Positions 53,190 to 61,404 of a stretch of 64,000 nucleotides of DNA are shown here, in pieces. Location: NCBI RefSeq assembly GCF_002874965.1, contig NZ_CP025624.1:1364001-1428000 (forward strand). The letters run 5' to 3'. Below the pieces are notes generated by a model that saw nothing but the letters and a program-made list of their open reading frames with translations, was not told where the DNA came from and ran no database searches. The translations under genes and the position numbers were made by a program. The DNA is from Pseudomonas sp. NC02 (GTDB lineage Bacteria > Pseudomonadota > Gammaproteobacteria > Pseudomonadales > Pseudomonadaceae). Position 1 is the stretch's first letter. Each line of letters starts with the position of its first letter.

Positions 53190-54577
53190 AACTGCTGCCG
53201 CGTTCGCTGTTCGGCCGGCTGGTGCTGATCCTGGTCAGCGGCATGCTCGCGGCCCAGGCCCTGACCAGCAGCATCTGGTACGACATGCGCCACGGCCAGG
53301 TGCTGGAAATCCCCAGCCGGCTGATCGCCACGCGGCTGGCGGACGTGGTGCGGTTGGTACACAGCGATCCGGCGCAGGCGGATGTGCTGATCAAGCTGCT
53401 TGATACGCCGCGCTTTCGCCTGACCCTGAGTGACCAGGCCAGTGATGTGACAAGCAGCATCAGCGACAGCGACCAGGCCACCGAGCGCTTGCTGAATAAA
53501 GTGCTCTCGGAGAAAACCGGCTACACCCAGAACCTGCATCTGTTGAGCCTCAAGCTGCTGGATGCCGAGGGCCAGCATGCCGGGCTGTCGACTCTGCTCA
53601 GCTCCAGGCCTGTGGTGGGGCAATTCCTGATTGACCTGCGTTTGCCGGACGGGCGCTGGCTGCAGGTGCAGGCCACCGAAGAACAAGGCTGGACCAGTAC
53701 TTCGCCGATGGACTTGCTGTTCGATTACGTGATGCGCATTTATCTGCTGCGGGTATTGGTGCTGGTGATCATTGCCCTGGTGGCGGTGCGCCTGGCCATT
53801 CGCCCGCTCAACGCCCTGGCCAAGGCTGCCGAAGCCTTGGGCCGGGACATCCAGCGGCCACCGCTGGCCCTCGATGGGCCCACCGAAGTGCGCCGTGCCG
53901 CCCAGGCGTTCAACGCCATGCAGCAGCGGCTGATCGCCAATATCGCCGAGCGCACGCGCTTCCTGGCGGCGATTTCCCACGACCTGCGCTCGCCCATTAC
54001 GCGCCTGCGGTTACGTACGGAAATGCTCGACGACAACCGCACCAAAGAACGTTTTCGCAGCGACCTGGAAGAAATGGAGCACATGGTTTCCAGCACCCTG
54101 GACTTCGTCAGCAGCGGCGAAATCAACGAGAAGCGCCAGAACATCGACATCAACGCCTTGCTGCAAAGCTTGCAGGCGGACCTGCAGGACGTGGGCGAGA
54201 CGGTGACGATAGAAGGGCGGGCCAAACAGCCATTGCCGGGGTATGCCCGCAGTCTCAAGCGTTGTGTGCAGAACCTGCTGGAGAACGCGGTGCGTTATGG
54301 CTCCGAGGTGGTGGTGCGGGTAGAAGACAAGGCGGACAGTTTGAAGATTGTCATCAGCGACCGTGGGCCGGGGATTCCCCAGGAACAACTGGAACAGGTG
54401 ATGGAGCCGTTTTACCGGGTGGAAGGCTCACGCAATGTGGAAACCGGTGGTTACGGGCTGGGGTTGAGTATCGCGCATACGATCGCCAGTGCCCATGACG
54501 GTCGGTTGAGCTTGAGCAATCGGGAGGGTGGGGGGTTGGAGGTGGTGTTGGAGTTTCAGCGCAAATCCTGGCCTTGA
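53186..54577 (+). CDS. EnvZ-type sensor histidine kinase
   Basis: 463 residues from a GTG at 53186 overlapping the response regulator stop; the longer frame from 53087 lies inside that gene. TM1 is about residues 10-30, a periplasmic sensor of ~150 residues follows, TM2 is about 180-204, HAMP about 205-257, and H265 (SHDLRSPITRLRLR) is the phosphorylated histidine. The ATPase domain has LLENAVRYGS, DRGPGIP and GYGLGLSIA. The periplasmic domain has no recognised ligand motif. Paired with the regulator immediately upstream. Confidence 0.92.
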   Translation: MKLLPRSLFGRLVLILVSGMLAAQALTSSIWYDMRHGQVLEIPSRLIATRLADVVRLVHSDPAQADVLIKLLDTPRFRLTLSDQASDVTSSISDSDQATERLLNKVLSEKTGYTQNLHLLSLKLLDAEGQHAGLSTLLSSRPVVGQFLIDLRLPDGRWLQVQATEEQGWTSTSPMDLLFDYVMRIYLLRVLVLVIIALVAVRLAIRPLNALAKAAEALGRDIQRPPLALDGPTEVRRAAQAFNAMQQRLIANIAERTRFLAAISHDLRSPITRLRLRTEMLDDNRTKERFRSDLEEMEHMVSSTLDFVSSGEINEKRQNIDINALLQSLQADLQDVGETVTIEGRAKQPLPGYARSLKRCVQNLLENAVRYGSEVVVRVEDKADSLKIVISDRGPGIPQEQLEQVMEPFYRVEGSRNVETGGYGLGLSIAHTIASAHDGRLSLSNREGGGLEVVLEFQRKSWP

Positions 54578-54590
54578 AATGCAGGCTAAA

Positions 54591-54679
54591 TGTGGGAGCG
54601 GGCTTGCTCGCGAAAGCGGTGTATCAGTAACAGAGAGGTTGACTGACACTGCGCTTTCGCGAGCAAGCCCGCTCCCACA
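54591..54679. repeat. REPIN between convergent genes
   Basis: TGTGGGAGCGGGCTTGCTCG at 54591 and its inverted copy ending CGCTCCCACA at 54679. It occupies the 140-base gap between the sensor kinase (+) and SEC-C gene (-) and may serve as a shared terminator. Confidence 0.88.
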
Positions 54680-54717
54680 TTTGGATGTGCAGTGTTTCGA
54701 GAATCGGGTTTCTTAAC

Positions 54718-54918
54718 TCAAGCCCCGTGGCACTTCTTGAATTTCTTCTCGCTGCCGCACGGGCAAGGATCGTTACGACCCACGTCCTTCAACGTATTGC
54801 GCACCGGCTCCTGGTGAGCGTGGCCGCAGTTCGGGCCGTGGACATGGCCGTGGTCGTGATCATGATGATCGTGATCGTGGTTGCAGTCGGGACCATGGAC
54901 ATGGGGTTGCTGAGTCAT
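54718..54918 (-). CDS. Small His-rich SEC-C motif protein
   Basis: 66 residues. The first 37 are extremely rich in His, Asp, Pro, Asn and Gly ([15 protein letters not shown], then [11 protein letters not shown]) and should bind divalent metals. Residues ~47-65 ([19 protein letters not shown]) form a SEC-C zinc motif like the SecA C-terminus, but SecA itself is not here. Its start overlaps the stop of the LEA-type gene by 4 bases. A metal store, chaperone or SecB/ribosome-associated role are all possible. Confidence 0.78.
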   Translation of the reverse strand: MTQQPHVHGPDCNHDHDHHDHDHGHVHGPNCGHAHQEPVRNTLKDVGRNDPCPCGSEKKFKKCHGA

Positions 54919-55415
54919 CGATGTCGCTCCGGAATAAAATCGCCGGGGATTATCTCGCCATTGCGCAACACCTGCACGTCGTTCCCGATAAATAAACCGG
55001 TTTTCAACTCGCCTTCAAGACGATAGGGCACGGGATCGCGCGGATTTTTCAGCATGTCGACCACATCGCGGATCTGCGGCCACAGGTTGGTGCGCACCGA
55101 TACCCGGAAAAAAGCGTGGCTGTGGGGTGGCACGGTCAGCCATTCGTTGGACTCGCCTTCGGTCAGCACCATCGTGCCGAGGCTGACCTTGTAAACCAGG
55201 CCGCGTACGGTCAGGTCGTTGTCGTCGCGGTTATCCACGCGGAAATACAGCTTGAACTTCTGCTCCAGCAACTTGACCCGCACGGGGTCGACCTTGACCA
55301 GACGCACCTCGGGGGCGGGCGTATCGTCGGCGAACCACGACGCGCAGCCGGAGAGCCCCAGCATCAATGCCAGCAGAAGGCTGTAAGTCCTGAATACCCG
55401 CGCCTGAGAAACCAT
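54915..55415 (-). CDS. LEA type 2/WHy-domain lipoprotein
   Basis: 166 residues. The lipoprotein signal has LSGC with C24. The mature part shows the WHy/LEA-14 fold pattern: [27 protein letters not shown], then a second strand set around [15 protein letters not shown]. Such bacterial lipoproteins are thought to be desiccation or stress related, but function in pseudomonads is not known to me. Translation is coupled to the downstream SEC-C gene. Confidence 0.82.
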   Translation of the reverse strand: MVSQARVFRTYSLLLALMLGLSGCASWFADDTPAPEVRLVKVDPVRVKLLEQKFKLYFRVDNRDDNDLTVRGLVYKVSLGTMVLTEGESNEWLTVPPHSHAFFRVSVRTNLWPQIRDVVDMLKNPRDPVPYRLEGELKTGLFIGNDVQVLRNGEIIPGDFIPERHR

Positions 55416-55476
55416 GCCGTTACTCCGTGTGAAGAGTCAGCATAGCAAGCGAGAGCCTGTCGGGTATCAATGAATG

Positions 55477-55947
55477 TCAGAGGTAGCCGGAACAGCACTT
55501 CTTGAATTTCTGCCCGCTGCCACACACGCAGGCGTCATTACGCCCGGCCTTCACGTCCACTGTCGGGTCGATAAAGTACCAGTGCTCATTGTTCTGTACG
55601 AAAGATGAGCGCTCGCGGTGGCTGTGTTCGCCGGTGCTGTCATGCCAGCGAGCGGTAAAGGTCACGAAGGCGTGTTCCGGCTGGCCGCCGAACACCTCGG
55701 AGCTTTCCACTGAAAGGCCCAGCCAGGTGCTTTGGGCGCTCCAGGCGCCGATGGCGGCGGTGTCCAGCCCGGCTTGCTGCGCAGGCAGGGTGGTTGCCAC
55801 CAGGTAGTCCACCAGGCCCAGCACATAGGCGCTGTAGCGCGAACGCATCAACGCTTCGGCGCAGGGGGCCGGGTGGCCGGCGTGATAATGACCGCAGCAG
55901 GCATCCAGCAGGTTGCCGCTGCCGCAGGGGCAAATGGATGTACTCAT
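55477..55947 (-). CDS. YchJ-family SEC-C domain protein
   Basis: 156 residues from the ATG at 55947. It has two SEC-C zinc motifs, at the N-terminus ([14 protein letters not shown], residues 6-19) and at the C-terminus ([16 protein letters not shown]), flanking an NTF2-like middle domain with [12 protein letters not shown] and [16 protein letters not shown]. This is the YchJ architecture; its role is unknown. It starts 4 bases after the stop of the upstream Rossmann-type gene on the minus strand. Confidence 0.88.
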   Translation of the reverse strand: MSTSICPCGSGNLLDACCGHYHAGHPAPCAEALMRSRYSAYVLGLVDYLVATTLPAQQAGLDTAAIGAWSAQSTWLGLSVESSEVFGGQPEHAFVTFTARWHDSTGEHSHRERSSFVQNNEHWYFIDPTVDVKAGRNDACVCGSGQKFKKCCSGYL

Positions 55948-55951
55948 CGGG

Positions 55952-56449
55952 TTACCACCAATACTTTCCAAAGTTTTGCGGGTTGGCCCAGAAGCGGGCG
56001 TTCAGCCAATCCGGCACCTGTTTATAGTCAAGCAGATCATAGGTAAACAGCGTCAAAACCTGATCGTCGCGCTGGAAACGCTCGCTGGCTTGCAGGGCCA
56101 GGGAGAAGAAATCGGTGTCTTTCCAGTGGCAGGCCTCCAGGTCCACCAGCACCGCAATGCGACTGGCATTGAGGTTGCGAATGCCCCCCAGCAAGGTCAG
56201 GCCCGCAGGTTTTGACAGGTGTTCCAGGCAACCGACCGCCAGTGCCAGGTCAAAACGCTGGGCCGCGAGGTCGGTGGGCAAGGGACCGGGCTCGGCGAAG
56301 GACACCACGGTATCCGGGTGTGCTTCCTTAAAGGCATCCAGCGCCGGGAACTGGCTGGCGCCCAATAACAACAGGCGTTTGGGCGCGTGAAGATCAAGCA
56401 GCGCAGCGAGCGCTTGCTGGGGTGTACGGGAAGAAATACCGGCAGTCAT
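55952..56449 (-). CDS. SAM-methyltransferase-like Rossmann protein of unknown function (DUF6231 type)
   Basis: 165 residues. [12 protein letters not shown] near residue 30 looks like a degenerate SAM motif I and [14 protein letters not shown] like a methyltransferase motif II/III region; the last half is not typical. The DUF6231 assignment is from memory. Expressed with the YchJ-type gene downstream, probably as one transcript. Catalytic activity is unproven because the glycine-rich loop is poor. Confidence 0.7.
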   Translation of the reverse strand: MTAGISSRTPQQALAALLDLHAPKRLLLLGASQFPALDAFKEAHPDTVVSFAEPGPLPTDLAAQRFDLALAVGCLEHLSKPAGLTLLGGIRNLNASRIAVLVDLEACHWKDTDFFSLALQASERFQRDDQVLTLFTYDLLDYKQVPDWLNARFWANPQNFGKYWW

Positions 56450-56629
56450 CGAAGATCCTCACATCAGGACCGTAGAGACTAGCCTGCCTGAGCGTGCGGG
56501 CCTAGAGCGGGCGGTGAGAATAAACCGCTCGGCCCAATGAATACTGGGGTGTGACACGCTGGCGCAGATGAAAAGAGCCGTCTTTACTCCACTCGTCGGC
56601 CCCCGCCGATCCCCTCAGGAGAAAGTCAG

Positions 56630-57325
56630 ATGAGCATCATGCGGACAGCTCTACCCTTGGTTCTGCTAACCGGAGTATTGACAGGTTGCGCAGGCTTGCA
56701 AAAAACCGACTGGCCCACCTGTGCCGCCGTCGGCGGTGTGACCGGTGCTGCCATTGGTGCGACCCAAAGCTCGTCCTATGCAGGCTACGGCGCACTGCTG
56801 ATTGGCGGCATGGCTGGCGCCTATTGCTGGGTGCATGGCGACGGTGACGAGGACGGCGATGGCGTACCGGACAGTCGCGACAAGTGCCCTGGCACGCCAA
56901 AAGGCGTGCAGGTCGACGCCAATGGCTGCCCTCCGGTGCCGGTAGCGGTGGTTCAAGAGGAAGTGGTAGTGGTCAAGGAAGAAACCATCGTGATTCGTGA
57001 CGTGCACTTCGAGTTCGACTCCGCGAAGCTCACGGCTGCCGACAAAATCAAGCTCGACGTGATTGCCACCCGCCTGAAAAAAGAGGCCCCGAGTGCGCAG
57101 CTGCGCGTCAGCGGGCATACCGACAGTGTCGGTAAAGATGCCTACAACCAGAAACTCTCTGAACGACGCGCTCATTCGGTGACCGACTACCTGGTCAGTT
57201 CCGGCATCCCGCGCAGCAGTTTTGTCTCCGTGACCGGCGCCGGCGAAAGCCACCCCGTAGCCGATAACAAAACCGCTGATGGCCGCGCGCTGAACCGCCG
57301 CGTGGAAATTCAGATCAACCGCTGA
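56630..57325 (+). CDS. OmpA-family lipoprotein with thrombospondin-type-3-like repeats
   Basis: 231 residues; GGAG lies 14 bases before the ATG. The lipobox is LTGC (C20). A glycine/alanine-rich hydrophobic segment (about 31-66, VTGAAIGATQSSSY...) precedes a DGDEDGDGVPDSRDKCPGTP calcium-binding-type repeat, then an OmpA/MotB peptidoglycan-binding domain (about 120-230) with VHFEFDSAKL, SGHTDSVGKDAYNQKLSERRA and the C-terminal NRRVEI. It should tether the outer membrane to peptidoglycan. A terminator follows. Confidence 0.88.
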   Translation: MSIMRTALPLVLLTGVLTGCAGLQKTDWPTCAAVGGVTGAAIGATQSSSYAGYGALLIGGMAGAYCWVHGDGDEDGDGVPDSRDKCPGTPKGVQVDANGCPPVPVAVVQEEVVVVKEETIVIRDVHFEFDSAKLTAADKIKLDVIATRLKKEAPSAQLRVSGHTDSVGKDAYNQKLSERRAHSVTDYLVSSGIPRSSFVSVTGAGESHPVADNKTADGRALNRRVEIQINR

Positions 57326-57336
57326 CCCCGCCTCAA

Positions 57337-57361
57337 GGCCCCTGCGGAATCCCCAGGGGCC
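57337..57361 (+). terminator. Terminator of the OmpA-family gene
   Basis: An 8-base stem (GGCCCCTG / CAGGGGCC) with a short loop lies 12 bases after the stop; the stretch TTCATCAATTTTTTAAT follows it, so a loose intrinsic terminator is likely. Confidence 0.6.
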
Positions 57362-57453
57362 CCTTCATCAATTTTTTAATCCTTCACTGGCACAACGCCT
57401 GTAGAAGTCGTTACTGTGCGCCCAAAGAATAATGTGCAAGGGGAGCGTGCGGG

Positions 57454-57747
57454 ATGAAGGTGTTTTGGGGGCTGGGTAAATTCTTGACGTTGCTGTTCTG
57501 GGTCGTGGTGGTGGTCAACCTGATCACACCGCTGATCAACCCGTTCCACCTGTTGGTCAACCTGGCCGGCAGCCTGTTGTTGCTGACCCATGTTCTGGAA
57601 CTGCTGTTGTTCAACGGCAGTGTGAAAACCCGTGCCCATCCCTGGCGTGACCGCTTGCAGATCCTGCTGGTGGGTATGTTCCATGTGCAGAGCTTTTCGA
57701 CGCCGACACCGACTAATGATGTAAACAAGGAGGCCAATCATGCGTAA
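57454..57747 (+). CDS. DUF1145 small membrane protein
   Basis: 97 residues with two or three hydrophobic helices (KFLTLLFWVVVVVNL around 9-23 and LLVNLAGSLLLLTHVLELLLF around 33-53). It resembles the DUF1145/YhhL family of small inner-membrane proteins of unknown role. A GGGGAG site precedes the ATG. The stop overlaps the start of the glycine-rich gene by 8 bases, so they are probably expressed together. Confidence 0.8.
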   Translation: MKVFWGLGKFLTLLFWVVVVVNLITPLINPFHLLVNLAGSLLLLTHVLELLLFNGSVKTRAHPWRDRLQILLVGMFHVQSFSTPTPTNDVNKEANHA

Positions 57748-58498
57748 GGTTTTTCTGTTGGCCCTGCTGGCCAGCCCCATTGCCCTGGCCCAGAGCGTCA
57801 GCGTCGAGACCAACTCCTTGATGCGCCTGCCCAACAGCAGTGGTGTGTTGCAACTGGAGCGACTGGACGTGGCGGATTACGGCACCTTGCTGATTCCCGC
57901 CAATATCACCCAGGTGACCATGGATGAACTGCACCTGGGCCGCGACGCGCGAATCGCCATCGTGCCCGGTAGCACCACGTTGCAACTGCAGGTGCGTCAG
58001 GCGCAGCTGGAGCAGGGCAGCCAGATCACCTCACGCGGCGCTCCCGGTACCCATGAGCGCCCGGCCAAGGCGGGGCGTGACCTGGTGTTGCGGATTAACT
58101 CGCTGACGGCCGATGAGCTGTCGGTGGATGCCCGCGGTGGCGCGGGTGCCCAGGGTTATGCCGGGCTGGATGGTGCCAACGGCGAAGACCCGGGCTGCAC
58201 CTGGGGTTCGGCCGGGCGCGGTGCCAATGGCGACAACGGCGGCGACGGGCTGCCGGGCGCGGCGGGCGCGCAGGTCCGTGTGGAATTGCCGCAGGACTTC
58301 CCGGGCGAGAAGATCAAGGTCTGGGTAGACGGCGGAGCCGGTGGTTTGGCGGGCACGGCGGGCAAGCCGGGTAAAGGCGGGCAGTCCAAGGGGTGCCTGG
58401 TGTACCGCGCGGATGGCGGCGAAAAGGGCAGGGCCGGGTTGGAAGGGCAGCCGGGGCCAGCGGGGCCTGCGGGTGCTGTGACCATTCAGAGGCTCTGA
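57740..58498 (+). CDS. Exported glycine-rich, collagen-like protein
   Basis: 252 residues, AAGGAGG ribosome site 9 bases upstream. A signal peptide ends at LAQ-S (about residue 17). Residues ~18-130 are predicted beta-rich (repeated strand-turn patterns, LQLERLDVADYGTLLIPANITQVTM). From about 131 the sequence is Gly-rich, with a collagen-type Gly-X-Y run near the end (GEKGRAGLEGQPGPAGPAG). Two cysteines (GCTW and GCLVY) could pair in the periplasm or outside. No secretion gene or anchor is adjacent. Function unknown; surface or matrix role is a guess. Confidence 0.7.
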   Translation: MRKVFLLALLASPIALAQSVSVETNSLMRLPNSSGVLQLERLDVADYGTLLIPANITQVTMDELHLGRDARIAIVPGSTTLQLQVRQAQLEQGSQITSRGAPGTHERPAKAGRDLVLRINSLTADELSVDARGGAGAQGYAGLDGANGEDPGCTWGSAGRGANGDNGGDGLPGAAGAQVRVELPQDFPGEKIKVWVDGGAGGLAGTAGKPGKGGQSKGCLVYRADGGEKGRAGLEGQPGPAGPAGAVTIQRL

Positions 58499-58513
58499 GG
58501 CGACTGGCCTGAC

Positions 58514-58585
58514 GCTTTCGCGAGCAAGCCCGCTCCCACATTTGAAACGCATTCCAAATGTGGGAGCGGGCTTGCTCGCGAAAGC
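58514..58585. repeat. REP doublet in inverse (tail-to-tail) orientation
   Basis: GCTTTCGCGAGCAAGCCCGC (from 58514) is followed by a short spacer and its inverted copy GCGGGCTTGCTCGCGAAAGC ending at 58585. The GTGGGAGC ends face each other in the centre, the opposite of the REPINs elsewhere in the window. It fills the gap between two convergent genes. Confidence 0.85.
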
Positions 58586-58600
58586 GGTCTACTAGGCGCT

Positions 58601-59065
58601 TCAGAACATCGGCCGTGCCGAAGCAATCGCCACCAGCACCAACCCCACTATCAAGTTGATCCCCACCAATTTACGAATCTGCCCCAAGGCCGCAGCCCCG
58701 GCCGGCCAATCCTCCGCCGCCACCGCCACGCGCAGCTCCGGCAACTTCAGCGCCTGAATCCGGATAAACAGCGCCGTCATCACCACATATAGCCCCATCA
58801 TGACCTGTACATAACGCGGCGCGGTCTCAAACCCGCTGAAGCGCAGTTGCAGCAGGCCGACACCGCTGATCGGCAACACCAGCACCGCCACCCAGACCCA
58901 CACGAAAAAACGTTGAAACACATTTACCCAGAGTTTCAGCCGGGCCGGCCCGTCCAGCGCGGCCATGGCGGCGGGGCGCAGGATCATCCAGGCGAAAAAC
59001 ATACCGCCGACCCAGATCAGGGCGGCCAGTACATGCAGGGTGTAAGCGAAGCTAAAGACGGTCAT
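58601..59065 (-). CDS. CopD-family-like four-helix membrane protein
   Basis: 154 residues with four hydrophobic helices. TLHVLAALIWVGGMFFAWMILRP near the N-terminus contains the His/Trp pattern of CopD- and DUF2269-type membrane proteins, which may bind haem or copper. Later helices are around 50-72, 82-105 and 130-152. Copper export is not asserted since copC or copA is not adjacent. Divergent from dinG, 100 bases between starts. Confidence 0.7.
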   Translation of the reverse strand: MTVFSFAYTLHVLAALIWVGGMFFAWMILRPAAMAALDGPARLKLWVNVFQRFFVWVWVAVLVLPISGVGLLQLRFSGFETAPRYVQVMMGLYVVMTALFIRIQALKLPELRVAVAAEDWPAGAAALGQIRKLVGINLIVGLVLVAIASARPMF

Positions 59066-59164
59066 TGGGGTACTCCGTTCTGCGCGGGATTAATTAGCGG
59101 GGTATGATAGCGGCCGATCCGAACCACTGAAAATTTATCCAGCGTTTTTTGCGCCCGACTATCC

Positions 59165-61309
59165 ATGATCAGCACTGAACTCAAAACCACGATCCAGGGC
59201 GCCTACTCGCGTTTTCTCGAAGCCAAGAGCTTGAAGCCGCGGTACGGCCAGCGCCTGATGATCGCCGAAGTCGCCAAGGTCCTCGGGGATATCGACACCG
59301 ACGACGAAGGTCGGCGCAGTGGCGACCCCGCCGTGGTGGCCGTCGAGGCCGGCACCGGTACCGGTAAAACCGTGGCCTACAGCCTGGCGGCGATCCCCAC
59401 CGCCAAGGCCGCCGGCAAGCGCCTGGTGATTGCCACCGCCACCGTCGCCCTGCAAGAGCAGATTGTCTACAAGGACCTGCCCGACCTGATGCGCAACAGC
59501 GGCCTGAATTTCACCTTCGCCCTGGCCAAGGGCCGTGGGCGCTATATGTGCCTGTCCAAGCTCGACGTGCTGTTGCAGGAAGGCCACGCGCAAACCGCCA
59601 CTGCCTCGCTGTTCGAAGAAGAAGGCTTCAAGATCGAAGTCGATGAGGTCAGTCAGAAGCTGTTTACCAGCATGATCGAGAAACTGGCGGGCAATAAATG
59701 GGACGGCGACCGCGACAGCTGGCCCAATGCCCTGGAAGACGCCGACTGGGCACGGCTGACCACCGATCACAGCCAGTGCACCAACCGTCATTGCCCCAAC
59801 TTCGGCCAGTGCGCCTTCTACAAGGCCCGGGAGGGCATGGGCAAGGTCGACGTTATTGTCACCAACCATGACATGGTCCTCGCCGACCTCGCCCTGGGGG
59901 GCGGCGCCGTGTTGCCCGACCCGCGCGACACACTCTACGTGTTCGACGAAGGCCATCACCTGCCCGACAAGGCCATCGGCCACTTTGCTCACTACACGCG
60001 GCTGCGCTCCACCGCCGACTGGCTGGAAACCACCGCCAAGAACCTCACCAAGTTGCTCGCCCAGCACCCGCTGCCGGGCGACCTGGGCAAGTTGATTGAG
60101 CAGGTGCCGGAGCTGGCGCGGGAGATCAAGACCCAGCAGCAATTCATGTTCAGCGCCTGCGAACAGGTGGCAGACTTCAAGCCCGGCGAAGACGTGGAAG
60201 GCCGCGAACGGCCGCGCCATCGTTTCGTTGGCGGGCTGATCCCCGAGCACATGCGCGAAATGGGCGTCGAGCTGAAAAAGGGCTTTTCGCGCCTGACCGA
60301 CTTGTTCACCCGTCTCACCGATTTGCTCAAGGAAGGCATGGATGGCGAGGTCAATATCGGCATCGCCAGCAATCAGGCTGAAGAATGGTACCCGCTGTTT
60401 GGCAGCCTGCTGTCCCGTTCCCAGGGCAACTGGGAGTTGTGGACCGCCTTTACCGTCGAAGACCCGGAAGACAACCCGCCCATGGCCCGTTGGCTGACCC
60501 TGTCGGAAAGCGGTGCGCTGTTCGATATCGAGGTCAACGCCAGCCCGATCCTGGCGGCGGAAATGCTCCGACGCAACCTGTGGAACGTGGCCTACGGTGC
60601 CTTGGTCACCTCGGCCACGCTGACGGCCCTGGGCACCTTCGACCGCTTCCGCATGCGCGCCGGGCTGCCGAAAAAGGCCGTCACCGCCGTGGTGCCCAGC
60701 CCGTTCCATCACGCCGACGCCGGTGTGCTGCGGGTACCGGACCTCAAGGCCGACCCACGGGATGCGCCGGCCCACACGGCGGCGATCATTCGTGACCTGC
60801 CATCATTGGTGGAGGGCTCACGGGGCACGCTGGTGTTGTTCTCGTCCCGCAAACAGATGCAGGACGTGTTCGACGGCCTCGACCGTGACTGGCGCAAGCA
60901 GGTGTTTATCCAGGGCAACCTGTCGAAACAGGAAACCCTGAACAAGCACAAGGCGCGGGTGGATGGCGGCGATTCCAGCGTGCTGTTCGGCCTCGCGAGT
61001 TTCGCCGAGGGTGTGGATTTGCCCGGTGCCTACTGCGAACACGTGGTGATCGCCAAGATCCCGTTCTCGGTGCCGGATGATCCGGTGGAAGCCGCGTTGG
61101 CCGAATGGATCGAAGCCCGGGGCGGCAATCCGTTCATGGAGATCTCGGTGCCGGACGCTTCCTTGAAACTGGTCCAGGCCTGCGGCCGCCTGCTGCGTAC
61201 CGAAGAAGATCGCGGCACCATCACCTTGCTTGACCGGCGTCTGGTTACCCAGCGCTATGGGAAAGCTATCCTGAATGCTTTACCGCCGTTTCGGCGGGAA
61301 ATTTCTTAA
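59165..61309 (+). CDS. dinG: ATP-dependent DNA helicase DinG
   Basis: 714 residues, XPD-like superfamily 2 helicase. Walker A is AGTGTGKT (62-69). The four iron-sulfur cysteines are C129, C205, C210 and C216, in the expected spacing. Walker B is DEGHH (261-265). The second RecA domain has LVLFSSRKQM and the C-terminal ACGRLLRTEEDRG with VQAxGRxxR-like motif VI. DinG unwinds D-loops, R-loops and forked DNA 5'-3' and is SOS-induced in E. coli; a LexA site was not evident upstream. Confidence 0.95.
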   Translation: MISTELKTTIQGAYSRFLEAKSLKPRYGQRLMIAEVAKVLGDIDTDDEGRRSGDPAVVAVEAGTGTGKTVAYSLAAIPTAKAAGKRLVIATATVALQEQIVYKDLPDLMRNSGLNFTFALAKGRGRYMCLSKLDVLLQEGHAQTATASLFEEEGFKIEVDEVSQKLFTSMIEKLAGNKWDGDRDSWPNALEDADWARLTTDHSQCTNRHCPNFGQCAFYKAREGMGKVDVIVTNHDMVLADLALGGGAVLPDPRDTLYVFDEGHHLPDKAIGHFAHYTRLRSTADWLETTAKNLTKLLAQHPLPGDLGKLIEQVPELAREIKTQQQFMFSACEQVADFKPGEDVEGRERPRHRFVGGLIPEHMREMGVELKKGFSRLTDLFTRLTDLLKEGMDGEVNIGIASNQAEEWYPLFGSLLSRSQGNWELWTAFTVEDPEDNPPMARWLTLSESGALFDIEVNASPILAAEMLRRNLWNVAYGALVTSATLTALGTFDRFRMRAGLPKKAVTAVVPSPFHHADAGVLRVPDLKADPRDAPAHTAAIIRDLPSLVEGSRGTLVLFSSRKQMQDVFDGLDRDWRKQVFIQGNLSKQETLNKHKARVDGGDSSVLFGLASFAEGVDLPGAYCEHVVIAKIPFSVPDDPVEAALAEWIEARGGNPFMEISVPDASLKLVQACGRLLRTEEDRGTITLLDRRLVTQRYGKAILNALPPFRREIS

Positions 61310-61404
61310 GGCCCAGTGGGCGAATTCGCCCACTTTGTGGTCTATCTCACCATCGCTTCACGTCATCAGGCCAGTCACCGGCCGTTTGGGAGAACCTTGT
61401 TCAC

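Noticed and set aside
59066..59164. LexA box before dinG
   Set aside because: No CTGT-N8-ACAG pattern was found between the CopD-like start and dinG.
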